Source: Hyaloperonospora brassicae
Taxonomy: Eukaryota > Oomycota > Peronosporomycetes > Peronosporales > Peronosporaceae
DNA length: 64,000 nt
Direction: 5' to 3'
Assembly (NCBI GenBank): GCA_947650285.1
Contig: CANTFL010000086.1
Span: 1,612,001 to 1,676,000, forward strand
How positions within the stretch are numbered: the stretch's first letter is position 1; every line of letters starts with the position of its first letter. This document shows, one piece after another, positions 44,948-55,248 of this stretch. Under the pieces are notes generated by a model that had not been told where the DNA came from, did no database searches, and saw only the letters and a program-made list of their open reading frames with translations. The translations under genes were made by a program, and so were the position numbers.

Positions 44948-45479
44948 TGTAACGGGGTTACACGTCGGCTGGTAGCCGACGATAGGTGTGGTGCACACAC
45001 GAGAGGGGGGGGGGGTACCCTATAAAGTAATTTTAGAACACAGTGAGCGTATCAATTGTTGAAGACTGGTGTCTGTCATCAATTGATTGCAAGATCTTTT
45101 AAGAGGTTATTTAGGGCAGGTTAAATACGTTGTTCTAAGGTGTTCTTTTAGGTTAAATGAAGAAATAAAATTCAGTTCCCATTTTGATCAACAAAAGACA
45201 CGTGCCTCTCTGAGGCGTCTTGCGATCGTAAGGAAGTAGCAACGCCTTGTTAAGGCAGCTACTCCTTTTGCACTTAGTGCGTTCGATTCTTTGAATCGTT
45301 TGGTCCCCCTGGAACAGGGACCGTAAGCTCTTTGAGCTGTTGACTCTCTGAGTCGGGTTCTCTGAACCACCTTTAAGCTCTCTGAGCTGTTGACTCTCTG
45401 AGTCGGGTTCTTTGAACCAAAGTTGCTCATTGAGCGTAAAGTCTTCCTCTGACTTAAGGAGCTGTGTAGCTCCGCTACA
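44948..45479 (+). repeat. Gypsy-2 3' LTR
   Basis: 532 bp, identical to the 5' LTR apart from three extra G in the run after GAGA. TATAAA at 45021-45026. Confidence 0.97.
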
Positions 45480-46180
45480 ATCGTTCTGAAATGTCCATTG
45501 GGAAAAGCACCGTCGACGAGTTCACAAAAGGTGTATGTACCTCTCTCTGATATCATGATTCCATCCGCGATGCAAGAAGTGGCGATCGGACCTGTTCTGA
45601 AGTTGCACGGCGACGCGCCGGGGCGAGCAACTGTCGTTCATGGTGCAACGAATGCTCCGACAAATGTAATTTATAACACGATTTGTAAAACTTACTGTTC
45701 AAATATTCATAATAATTCTGGTGAACTTTACAACCCGGTATGACAAGAACGCAGAATAAATCCTTGATGTGCAATATATTGCAAAAGTTGCCAAAGCCAG
45801 ATCATCGTCGCTTGCGACAAGCACGATCGTGTCTTTTAGCACGTGGCCCTCCATTTCTTCCATCAATCGACCAAACACTGTGTCCGACAAGTAGCAAAAT
45901 CAAGCGTAAGCTTACACGAGTTCTCCGCGCTCGCGGTCTTTCGTACTACGATGCAAACTCTTCCATCACGGAGCGGAAGCCTGAGTTTTTAGCCGTTCGT
46001 CAACCGGCGCGTGGCTTGGGACGTCTAATATACTGTATAACAAAGGCTCAACGACGTATGAATCAATGAATGGATCTTTACCGCCGCATCTGCTGGCGTC
46101 AAGTAGTGACTCGTTTCCAGAGGTATCGACCAGCTTCTAGCACTGCAACACGGTCTCGAAGCCATGCGAAGACAGCACGT
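45480..46180 (-). pseudogene. Degenerate gene with a NYN/PIN-like segment, copy 2
   Basis: Same minus-strand content as 1-700: SDTVFGRLMEEMEGHVLKD followed by TIVLVASDDD. Here the 8-bp deletion shifts the frame right after the acidic motif. The downstream piece ISERGTYTFCELVDGAF is truncated by Gypsy-2 at 45480 and continues at 37548-37381. Either a gene disabled twice (deletion and insertion) or a non-coding duplicate with chance frames. Confidence 0.3.
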
Positions 46181-46760
46181 GCCGGAGAGTCGAGTCTGTG
46201 CGAGACCCGTGGTGAAGACCGTGGCATGTCCCTTTGTGTAGAGTAGCTGCGGTATATGTGTGAGATCTATTAACACATGCGCAAAGGTTGCATTCGTTCG
46301 GTCACACCGTCACAAGGCAGGTAGCCGACTACCGGCGTGTCTGCGCTGACTACCGTGTTTCTTGCAAACGTCCCCAAATTGAGTGCTTGAGCTCGATTCT
46401 ACGCTCAACGAGATCGCTTATTGACCGGCTGCTAGAATATCTCATCTCTGCCAAACATGACACCATGGTGGCCTGTCGTACAGGCTCACTCAACAATGGG
46501 TTCGGCGCCATTATGCTTCCAACGACTGGTAACATGTTGCTCGATCAGGTGATGCAGCGAAGAAAAAGCTACGGCATGGAGAGCGAGCACGACCCGAGGA
46601 GAGGGCACATGAAACGATACGCATTTTAGACACGAAAGCTTGCATCTTTTGTCATGTTCTTTGCCAAACTCGTTCGTGTTTTCTGGACCCACTGCATGCC
46701 CTTCAGGCAGGCGGGTCATTAGCTGAAGCGCCGTCAGTAACACTCAGGTGGTAACGAAAG
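45480..46760. repeat. Segmental duplication, copy 2 (right part)
   Basis: Continues the 37521-37548 sequence across Gypsy-2 and matches 35-1310 of copy 1 at high identity. Differences include loss of 8 bp near 45798 and scattered substitutions. Confidence 0.9.
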
Positions 46761-49700
46761 CTGCGATACACAACTCGTTCCACAGCATCCCAGTCGAAGA
46801 AACATCCAGCTGTGGCGAGCTCGCTTGGTGCATGCGCAAAGCAAGCTCACCGCTTGCGGGCCAGTATTACGGAGGTGGCGAAGGACAACCTAACTGACAC
46901 GATGAACTGCTGCCGAAATTTAGACAGCTGCATATTCTGAAGTAGATGTAGCGAGCGGCACAATGCACGACAAAGCCGCTTTGGCGGCAAATCCCAGTCA
47001 CAAAGCCTCACTTGGACTTTGCTCGTACTTGGACTTGTTTAGCAAACTCACTTTTGCAAGCGGTGCTAAGTCAAGAAGGAGGAATCGGAACCGCTTTGCA
47101 CCAGCCGTACCCGCTACTTTCGAGACAACGCTTCACCATCTCCCTTCCCCGCGCACGTGGACAGCTCGTTCCAGCGCCGCCTCGTTTCTATTCCACCATA
47201 TCATCATCGTCATCATCATCAACCCTTCTCTTCTCATCCCGCCACGTCGTCGTTGTCCCATCACGCTGTCCTCCTGCTTTCTTCTCGCGGCGCCTTCCTT
47301 TTCCTTCGCGGCGTCGTCTTATTCCCACTTCTCGTTCACTTTGCACCCTCCCTGCCACGAGGGGGGCTCGCCTCCAGTTTATGGCCCGATAAGATGTCTA
47401 CCGTCTGCGTGTCCTATAGCATTGTCACGTGGGAGGCTCGCGGAACATGGACAAGCCCATGTCTTCGCAGCACCTGCGCTTTGCGCGTGACGGGAGAGGG
47501 CCCTCAGCCGCGGCCCATACGTAGAACTCATTGCCAACTCATCACTGGATTACAGCAAAGGTACCAGTTTCAAGCGACTGATTCGCTTGGGAAGATTCGG
47601 AGTCGCACAGCCGAATGTGGCAATGTAGGAAAGAACCGCTTGTATTGTTCAACACAGCAGGCGATCGCATTGTGTGCCATTGCCCACTTCGCGGCAAGCG
47701 CTGGTGTCTGGAAGCAGCTTACGAAGCTGTCAAGACGACTCATGTAGACGCTGCCACGACTTGAAGACGACCTTGTTCGGGTAATGACAACGACTCAAAG
47801 CACTGCATGCCATGCTCGAGAAAAGACTGTGGTTGCACTGCTGTAGAAACAAGCTAGCAGCAGTCGTACGCTTGTTGGCGTCTATTGCCCACCACAAGTA
47901 CGAGGGAGATGCGCTCGTATTCCATTGGCACCAATCACTTACGCCCTGACACGTCTGAGGCCTTTCGTGGCGACCTACGTGCAAGTGGTCTTCCGCCGCT
48001 CTACCATTGTTCTAGCAACGGCGCTGCGTCACTCAATGTAACCTGCCCACGTCCCGACAACGTCTTCGTCTCAGGTAACCACAATCTCTGTGAAAAGCGG
48101 CAGAGAACCCGATACTCCACTGGCTGTCGCGAATGAGATCGACCACGTCGCAACGGGATGGGCGCTTCAGAAATCCGGTGCGACCTGCCGCAAGCAATAG
48201 ACACTGTAGTCCCTGCCCAGCGCTGCTCGCTTGCCTCTCGTTTGTAGGTGCGCGTCGACGCTCGGGAGCAGTGTGCACGTGTTTTGTGTGGGTGGGTGTG
48301 TGTCTTTCATGCGCTCTACTACTACTCGAGTCGCACATTGTGTGAAGCGCACGTTTTGGTGACCAGAGCACCGCCTGCTCACGCCGAATGGGGTCTCTAC
48401 CGCCATTGCACCGAGTCAGCAGCAGGTTCGGCACATGCCGTCGGAAAGTTTCGTGAAACGGTAAGCAGACACCGGCCGTGACTGCTGTTCACGGGGCTCG
48501 AACCGAAGCTCACGTGGCAGAGATCCTACCCGTTTCGTGGCTCCAAAGTGGACTCGGCTGCCTGGACGCGCACCGTGTTTCTGCGCGCTGGGCGCTGCGA
48601 CAAAGGGATAGACACTCGGCGTCTTGTTCACTTGTGCAGCCGCTCTGTGCCGGCAGAGACTCTCGCGAGGGCTCGGAGCTGTTCGAGAACGAACAGTGCG
48701 GCACTCGAAGCTGCTGCGCGTGCGGCAAAGCTTTCCCGACACTGACTCGCGCAGCTGTGCTGCTGGTTAGCAGACATGGGCGAGCTGATCGATATGGTCG
48801 GTGCAACCGACGCATACGCGCGTCTTTGCGTGCAAATCCAGTCCAAGGTCGCTTCGAAGTCACAGCTGACGCAATCAGGAACGAGTGCGTCATCGCGCCG
48901 ACCGTCAGTGGCCATTCGTTGGCAGCGAGGCCGCCTACACAGGTGGTCAAGTGCTGACGCTGCCATGACTGACTTTGGCTGCTAAGGTAGTGCTCACGCT
49001 ACGCCCATCGGCATCTCAGCATCTTCTGTAGCTCTTTTGTCGCAGGAGAGAGTCGACCATCCGTTGTCGGAGCTGACCATCATCCTTTGTACCTACGCCG
49101 AGCTGATTAGTACTCGAGTCGTGACGTGCCCGACTTCCCACTAGTCGGCGGTCGCGGATACCCACAGAGCCAACGTGGTACTGCCAAAAGTCAGCAACAT
49201 CGCCATTAGATTCACTTGATTGTCCCTTGGCCGGGACGTCGCGGCGGTTTCGCGAACCCATCCCCTGCGGTGCGACTCGGATGGCTTCTTTTGCGAGTGA
49301 CACCCAAAGCCCGTCGAACTCGATCCCTCGCAGCAAAAGTCGATATAGCTTCCGTGATGGGCAGCGATCCTGCTCCTTGAAGTGGGTGCAGCTGGACCTG
49401 CTTTTGTCACGGGGGCAGGTGGCCCGTGTCGCCTATGTCGGCCTTCGGCTATACCGTGTTTTGTGTCGATCCCGCGCCCGGCCGCTCGCCGCGCTACAAA
49501 GGCCAAGTCAAACCTGGGCAGACGAACCAGGCGACGCGATCGGTTTGCACAGGGGCGACATGTTTTTCTCTGGAGAGGAGTCGACCGACAGCCGACGACG
49601 ACACACACCTTTGGACGCGCTCTCTGAGTTTGCACTCGTCGCTTCATAGCGCGTTTTGCACCGCCCACGACGAGAGAGCGCCTGGCCGCGACACGACGAG

Positions 49701-49841
49701 CGACGCAGAGACAGCCACTGCCACCGCACACAAAGTCGACTCTATCAGTCGCAGTATACTTTCTCCGACCGCGAGCGCACACCGCGTCGCTTTGCTCTGA
49801 GCTCTTTATCCCTCGGACTGTGCCGCGTAGAGTCCGCTACA
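46761..49841. other. Transition region upstream of myosin, no supported gene
   Basis: Composition rises in GC from left to right. A pyrimidine-rich tract lies at about 47160-47350. Open frames on both strands (46963-47490, 47157-47747, 48478-48957, 49141-49782 minus, 49227-49649) overlap each other in GC-rich DNA and carry no recognisable domain; a real small gene cannot be excluded. The last few hundred bases probably hold the myosin promoter and 5' untranslated region. Confidence 0.4.
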
Positions 49842-52800
49842 ATGGACGACCAGCAGACAAAGGTAGAGACCGCCTCTGTCCATCTCTCTCCCCTCTCTCT
49901 CTCTCTCTCTCTCTCTCCCCTCTGTCAATTTCTGTCTCTCTCTATCTCTATCTCTATGGCTTTTTGCGATTACTGAAGAGCTCTTTTCGTGTTTTCCCCC
50001 TTGTGGCTCGTTCGAAACTGATGACGAATTATTTGCTGAACATGTGTTGCTAGATCTATGTGCCCGACGCAGACGTGAGCTGGGTCGAGGCTGTGATCAC
50101 CAAGGGCCACCTCGTGAACGAGGCCACGGTCGAGGTGATGGTCGAAGGCGACCCGACCGAGGAATGTGCCGACCAGCATCCTGAAGCCGGCGCGATCCGC
50201 CAAATCGACGTACGTTGGTTGTGTTTTGGTCGTCTGCTTGTCCATATCGTTTCGCCCCTCGTTCGTGTCGTGGTGTGAGGTACCCAGTTCTCACTTTACA
50301 CCCATTTTTGTGACAATCGATTGACACGAGTACAGAAGTCGACCATGTTGTTGCAAAACACGCTTGCATCCGAGGACGGATGTCCTGACATGGTGAGTCT
50401 CAACTACCTCCACGAGCCAGCGATTCTGTTCAACCTCAAGCACCGGTTCTTCAGACGGATCCCTTATACCTACACTGGTGCTATTTGCATTGCTGTGAAT
50501 CCCGTACGTTTGTTCATCTTGTCGTTGTGTGGTGTTGAGCGTGTGATACTTAGTAACTCGTCATGTCTTAACAACGCGATATGTATGTATCCATCCATTC
50601 GCCTTTTGCAACTGCTCTGTTTGCTGCAGTACTCATGGCTCAATATCTATACAAAGGAGCTCCAGGAACAATACCTGGAACGTGACCGCAGTGACCTTCC
50701 GCCTCATGTGTATGCCACGAGTGCAGGCGCGTTCCAGCACATGCGTCTGTTCGGCGAAAATCAGAGCATTTTGGTAAGTGGCGAGTCGGGCGCTGGTAAG
50801 ACCGAAACGACCAAGATACTGATGTCCCACTTGGCGTCGGCCGGCAGCCACTCGACATCGGACGCTCAGGTCAAAGAGGCCGACATTATCGAGCGTGTGC
50901 TGGACGCGAATCCGCTCATGGAATCGTTTGGTAATGCGAAGACGTCGCGGAACGACAACTCGAGTCGATTTGGTAAGTTCTCCGAGCTGCAGTTTGACAC
51001 ACTGGGACAGCTCATTGGTGCTCGCTCCCGTACGTATCTGCTGGAAAAGTCGCGTGTGTCGCTGCAAGGACTGGGCGAGCGCAACTACCACATTTTCTAC
51101 CAGCTACTGGCTGCCCCGGAAGACGTGACGACGGAAGTGAAGGTCACGGGCATGCAGGCCAAGGACTTTCCGTTTATTCGGCCGCACGAAGAAGACTTGG
51201 CCGCTGGAACTGACGTCAGTATTGGTTTGAAAGACGCCGAGCGATTCCAGCAGACAGTGTCGTGTCTGGAGACCATGGGGGTGTCGAAGGAGGACCAGAT
51301 GAGCATTTATAAGGTCGTCGCGGCCATTCTGCACCTATCGCGATTGCAGTTCGAGCCGACTCCTGGCAACGACGATGCATCACAGTTGACGGGCACGCCC
51401 GCGAACCAGCAAGCCAGCCAGCTGGTATCGCATTTGCTGGAGCTTGACGACGATCAGTTGCACACTGCCCTGTGCACGCGCGAGATGACGGCGGTCATGG
51501 AAACGTACGAGGTGCCACTGAATGTCTCGCAAGCCGAAGGCGCGCGCACAGCACTTGGCGTTGCTCTGTACTCGCACATGTTTTCGTGGCTGATCCATCG
51601 CGTGAACATATCGACGAGCGCTCCACACGCGGACGTGGCGCACAAGATTTGCATCCTCGATATCTTTGGCTTTGAGATCTTCGAGAAGAACTCGTTCGAG
51701 CAGTTGTGCATCAATTACGCGAACGAAAAGCTCCAGCAGAAGTTTACGCAAGACGTGTTCAAGTCCATTCAGCAAGAGTACGAGGAGGAGGGCATTCCCT
51801 GGACACGCATTGAGTTTGCGGACAATGTGAACGTCCTGTCACTGCTTGAGGGCCGTTTTGGCGTGCTGTCGTTGCTAAATGAAGAGTGCATGCGGCCTAA
51901 AGGCAGCGACGCTGCGTTTGCCAACAAGCTCAAGGCGCACTACAGCGACAACGATCGCTTTGAGTGCCCGCGTTTTGCACGTGATGCGTTTGTGATCAAG
52001 CACTACGCTGGGCCCGTGCAGTACGACACGAGTGGCTTCTTGATCAAGAACACTGATGCACTGCAGAACGATCTCATTCTGCTGATCCAGAAGTCCAAGG
52101 CGCCGTTCCTCAAGAAGCTGTTCCCCGACGAGCACCTGGGCGATGCTATGACGGGTTTGCCTGGCACGAATGCAGCTGCTGCAGCAAATGCATTGCGTGG
52201 ACGTCCTGGCATCAAGCGCAAGAACTCGATCGTCGCTGACACGGTGGGCACGCAGTTCAAGAGCCAGCTGAACGGCCTCATGGAGGACATTCGTCGCACG
52301 AACGTGCACTACATTCGCTGCATCAAGCCGAACGGCAAAAAGAGCGCGCAGCTCTTCAACAAGCTGCGTGTGACGGAACAGCTGCAGTGTGCTGGTGTCG
52401 TAGAGGCCGTTCGCATCAGTAGAATGGCCTATCCCAACCGTGTGCTGCAGACGATGTTCCTTGAACGGTTTCGTGGCGTTGCGTCGACCGCAACAGTTGA
52501 CGGCAAACCGTCTGCGCTCGCTGTGCTGACTGCTACTGTCGACGAAAGCCCCGCGGACGAGGCCAAGACGGCCGCTGCGGTGCGTGAGCTGCTCGTGAAT
52601 CACCTGCTGCCGGGCAAAGAGAGCGAGTATCAGATTGGTAAGACGCGCGTGTTTTTCCGCCAAGGCGCTCTCGAGACGCTCGAAGAGCTGCGCACCCGCA
52701 AGTTCAATGCCGCGGCTGTGGTGCTGCAGCGGTATGCGAAGAAGTGGATGGCGATGGCGATGTTCCAGAAGGTGAAGGAAGCAGCCGTCGTAGCGCAAAA

Positions 52801-54733
52801 GGTGTACCGGGGCCACCGGGCCGCTGCTTTGTACAAGAAGCAGCGCAAAGCTTCCGTGACGGTGCAGAAGTGCGTGCGCAGACACCGCGCGCAGCAGCTT
52901 TTGGTCTGCATGCGCGAGAAGTATCGGGCTACGCAGATCCAAAACGTTTGCAAGATGTTTGTCGTCCGGCGCAAGTACCTTGTCAAGATCAAGGCCATCC
53001 GTACGATGCAGAGCGTTGTGCGCATGTACTTGGCTATCAAGGCGTGCTCGGTGCTGCAGAAGCAGGCAAAGGAAGACGCGAAGCTCGAGAATCAGATCCA
53101 GTTGCTGAAGAAGCGTTTGCAGCAGGAGCGTGAAGCGCGCATTGAGCTGGAACTGCAGGCGCAACATGGCAGTCGTGCTTCGGTGCACATGCGTAGCGAA
53201 GAGGCCCTCGAGGATGCGGACCTTGTGATTGACCAGCTGCGACGCGAGAACGCTGCGCTCAAGGAGGGCAACACGAACTTGAAGGCGTACGGCGTGCAGC
53301 TCCGCAAGGAGAAGGAAGTGATGGAGCGCGGGGCCTACGTGAACGGTGCATCGTTCGCAGCTGCCAACCAGCGTGCAATGAAGCTGCAGGACGAGAACGA
53401 AGCGCTGAAGAGCGAGCTTGCGCGGTACAAGACGGGTCATCGCAACCTGAAGGCGCAGCACGCTGGTGTGATGGAGAAGATTACGCTGATGCAGAGTTCG
53501 CTGAGCGAAGCGCTGGGCGAGCGCCAGGCACTGCGCCACACGGTGGACCACTTGAAGCAGCACACCGATCACTTGCAGGGCGAGAACATGGCGCTGGCTA
53601 AGGCCAACGCACGTCTTCGTTTGATCTTGCGCCAAGACCCGGAGCTGAGCCGGAAGCACCGCGAAGAGGTTCCGCGGTTGACGAAGCTGGCACTGTCTTC
53701 GAAGCAGTCCCAGCCCAAGGTGGCCGTGAACAAGATGACGACTGCCTTACCACCGTCCCAGGCCATTGAGCTCTCGGAGCCTGTTGCGGGCATGCGCATG
53801 TCGCTAGCAGCACCGCAGCCGCCGCCGCCTTCGCCTCCCGTAGGGTCTATCCCGGCTCCGAGCCAGTTGTCGGTGACTCCGATCAAGCGCGCGAACACAT
53901 TGTCGACGAAGAAGCTGTCCCACGAGAGCTCCAAGTCGTCGCGCGTGGTGAACATTCGCGACACGTCTGCTGCTGGTCCAGAAGAGGAACCTGCGGTGGT
54001 GCTGTCGCCGACGGATGAGGTGCTTGGCGACCGTCTTTCGTTCGCTGAGGTCATTAAGGGCCGTGAGCGCCGGTCGTCGTCCATGTCGAGCACGGGGTCG
54101 TCTGGTGGCACCCCCGTTGCAACCGTTGTGGGGGCTACTGGTCCTCCCAAGAACACGGGGATCCGGCAGCCGACGGGTGAAGACGGACCCCTTGAGGCAC
54201 CTGGGAAGGTCATGGGCATCGTCCTGGAAGGCGAGCCCGAAGACAGCAGCGATCGGGTGAGCTTCAGCGTGACGCTTGGACTGGACGTGCTTGAGGACAG
54301 CAAGCAGCCGCTCCAGCCTCAGCAGCAACAGCAGCAGCAGCGCATGTCGCTTCCTGGTCCCGCACGAGTAGCAAACGGCGCGGGCAAGTCAAAGGGCCGC
54401 TCTCGTCGCGGCTCGTACGACCGGGCCGAGGCGTTCAACAATAACAACAATGGTGAGGGCAGGCGGAGCGCTTCGACGCGCCAGTCGTTCACGGGCGGCC
54501 CTGAAGGCGGACGGTCGTCGTACGACCGCAACGAGTCGTACGGAGGGAACTCGTCGCTTCGACAGTCGCTTACGGGTGGCAGCCACCACAATAACACTGG
54601 CAATCGTGGCCGCTCTCGTCGCGGGTCATACGACCGCAATAGCGGCGGGTACAAGAGTCGGCAAACGAGCGATACGATGAGCAATGCGAGCAACGGCAGC
54701 AATGGCAATGGTGGCAAGCGCATTGAGCTCTGA
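49842..54733 (+). CDS. Unconventional myosin heavy chain
   Basis: Four exons: 49842-49862, 50054-50209, 50336-50503 and 50630-54733, all introns GT-AG and all phase 0, giving 1482 residues. Intron 3 (126 bp) is a multiple of three without stops. The N-terminal exons give a short SH3-like start (IYVPDADVSWVEAVITKG), then the motor: GESGAGKT (about 166-173, ATP-binding P-loop), NDNSSRFGKF (about 223-232, switch I), DIFGFEIFEKNSFEQL (about 459, switch II and relay). After the motor come about five or six IQ-like repeats (52700-53060) for light chains or calmodulin, a coiled coil (about 53070-53650) suggesting dimerisation, and a disordered tail with a polyglutamine run and three SRRGSYDR/SSYDR repeats that look like phosphorylation sites. 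It would move cargo along actin. The tail shows no FYVE, FERM or other domain that I recognise, so the myosin class is uncertain. Confidence 0.93.
49893..49916. repeat. (CT)12 microsatellite in myosin intron 1
   Basis: A pure CT run in the pyrimidine-rich first intron. Confidence 0.9.
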
Positions 54734-55248
54734 TCTGAGCTATGCGCTATGATGAAGAGAGATCAGTCCAGCGGCGGCGATGGTGCACAACGTTTTGCGA
54801 TGGCAATGGCAGAGGGCTATGCACAGTACATGTTGCGTGGTGGATACGTTGGACGATGCGAAGCCGCAGTCAAGTAGGATGAACATAGCTATCGACATGA
54901 CAAGAGGGACAATATCAGTAACACGAAATGCCAAATAATGCCTGACACTACTCTCACGTCATTGAGAGAGAGCATTGCTGACAGTGTACGAGAGAGAATC
55001 CATGTCAATGCGCTTATCGGTCTGCAATGAGTGGGGTATACATCGCCCTGCACCAGTGCATGCAAAAAGCAGAGGCAGGAGACCACGAAGTCGGAGGGCC
55101 AGTTTGCGGATCAACTTGACTTGCTCGACGCGAGTTCGCTCCACTTGGCACAAGCTGCTCTTCGTCCAGTCACGCGAATAGGTTGAGATGTATCCAGCGA
55201 ACTGACGCACCCGAACATGTCGACACGCAGAGTATCCACAATGCACTT
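54734..55248. other. Intergenic space between convergent genes
   Basis: 515 bp between the myosin and CACTIN stop codons; 3' untranslated regions only. The ORF 55411-54959 (minus) overlaps the CACTIN 3' end in another frame and is not supported. Confidence 0.6.

Larger units (their letters stand above)
37549..45479 (+). mobile_element. Gypsy-2: young full-length chromovirus (Ty3/gypsy)
   Basis: 7931 bp, with perfect ATCGT duplications at 37544-37548 and 45480-45484. The LTRs (529 and 532 bp) differ only in the length of one G run (8 versus 11). The order is PBS, gag, protease, long linker, RT, RNase H, integrase, GPY/F, chromodomain, antisense ORF, PPT. Despite LTR identity the coding region has three lesions: TAA in gag (38680-38682), a frameshift with a small deletion in RT near 41545, and TGA in integrase (42539-42541). 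The paralogous empty site is visible at 1-60. Confidence 0.97.

Noticed and set aside
47157..47747. 196-codon plus-strand ORF upstream of myosin
   Set aside because: Low-complexity Ser/His/Pro start in a pyrimidine-rich tract, overlapping other frames; no domain or splice evidence.
48470..48580. tRNA-like T-arm (GGTTCGAGCCCC on the minus strand)
   Set aside because: The flanking bases do not form a T-stem, and no acceptor stem or anticodon arm could be built.
49141..49782. 213-codon minus-strand ORF just upstream of myosin
   Set aside because: Arg-rich, in GC-rich promoter DNA, overlapped by a plus-strand frame of similar length; no domain.
51875..53659. 594-codon minus-strand ORF opposite myosin
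   Set aside because: Runs opposite the conserved motor and IQ region, has no domain, and is explained by the GC-rich third positions of the myosin gene.
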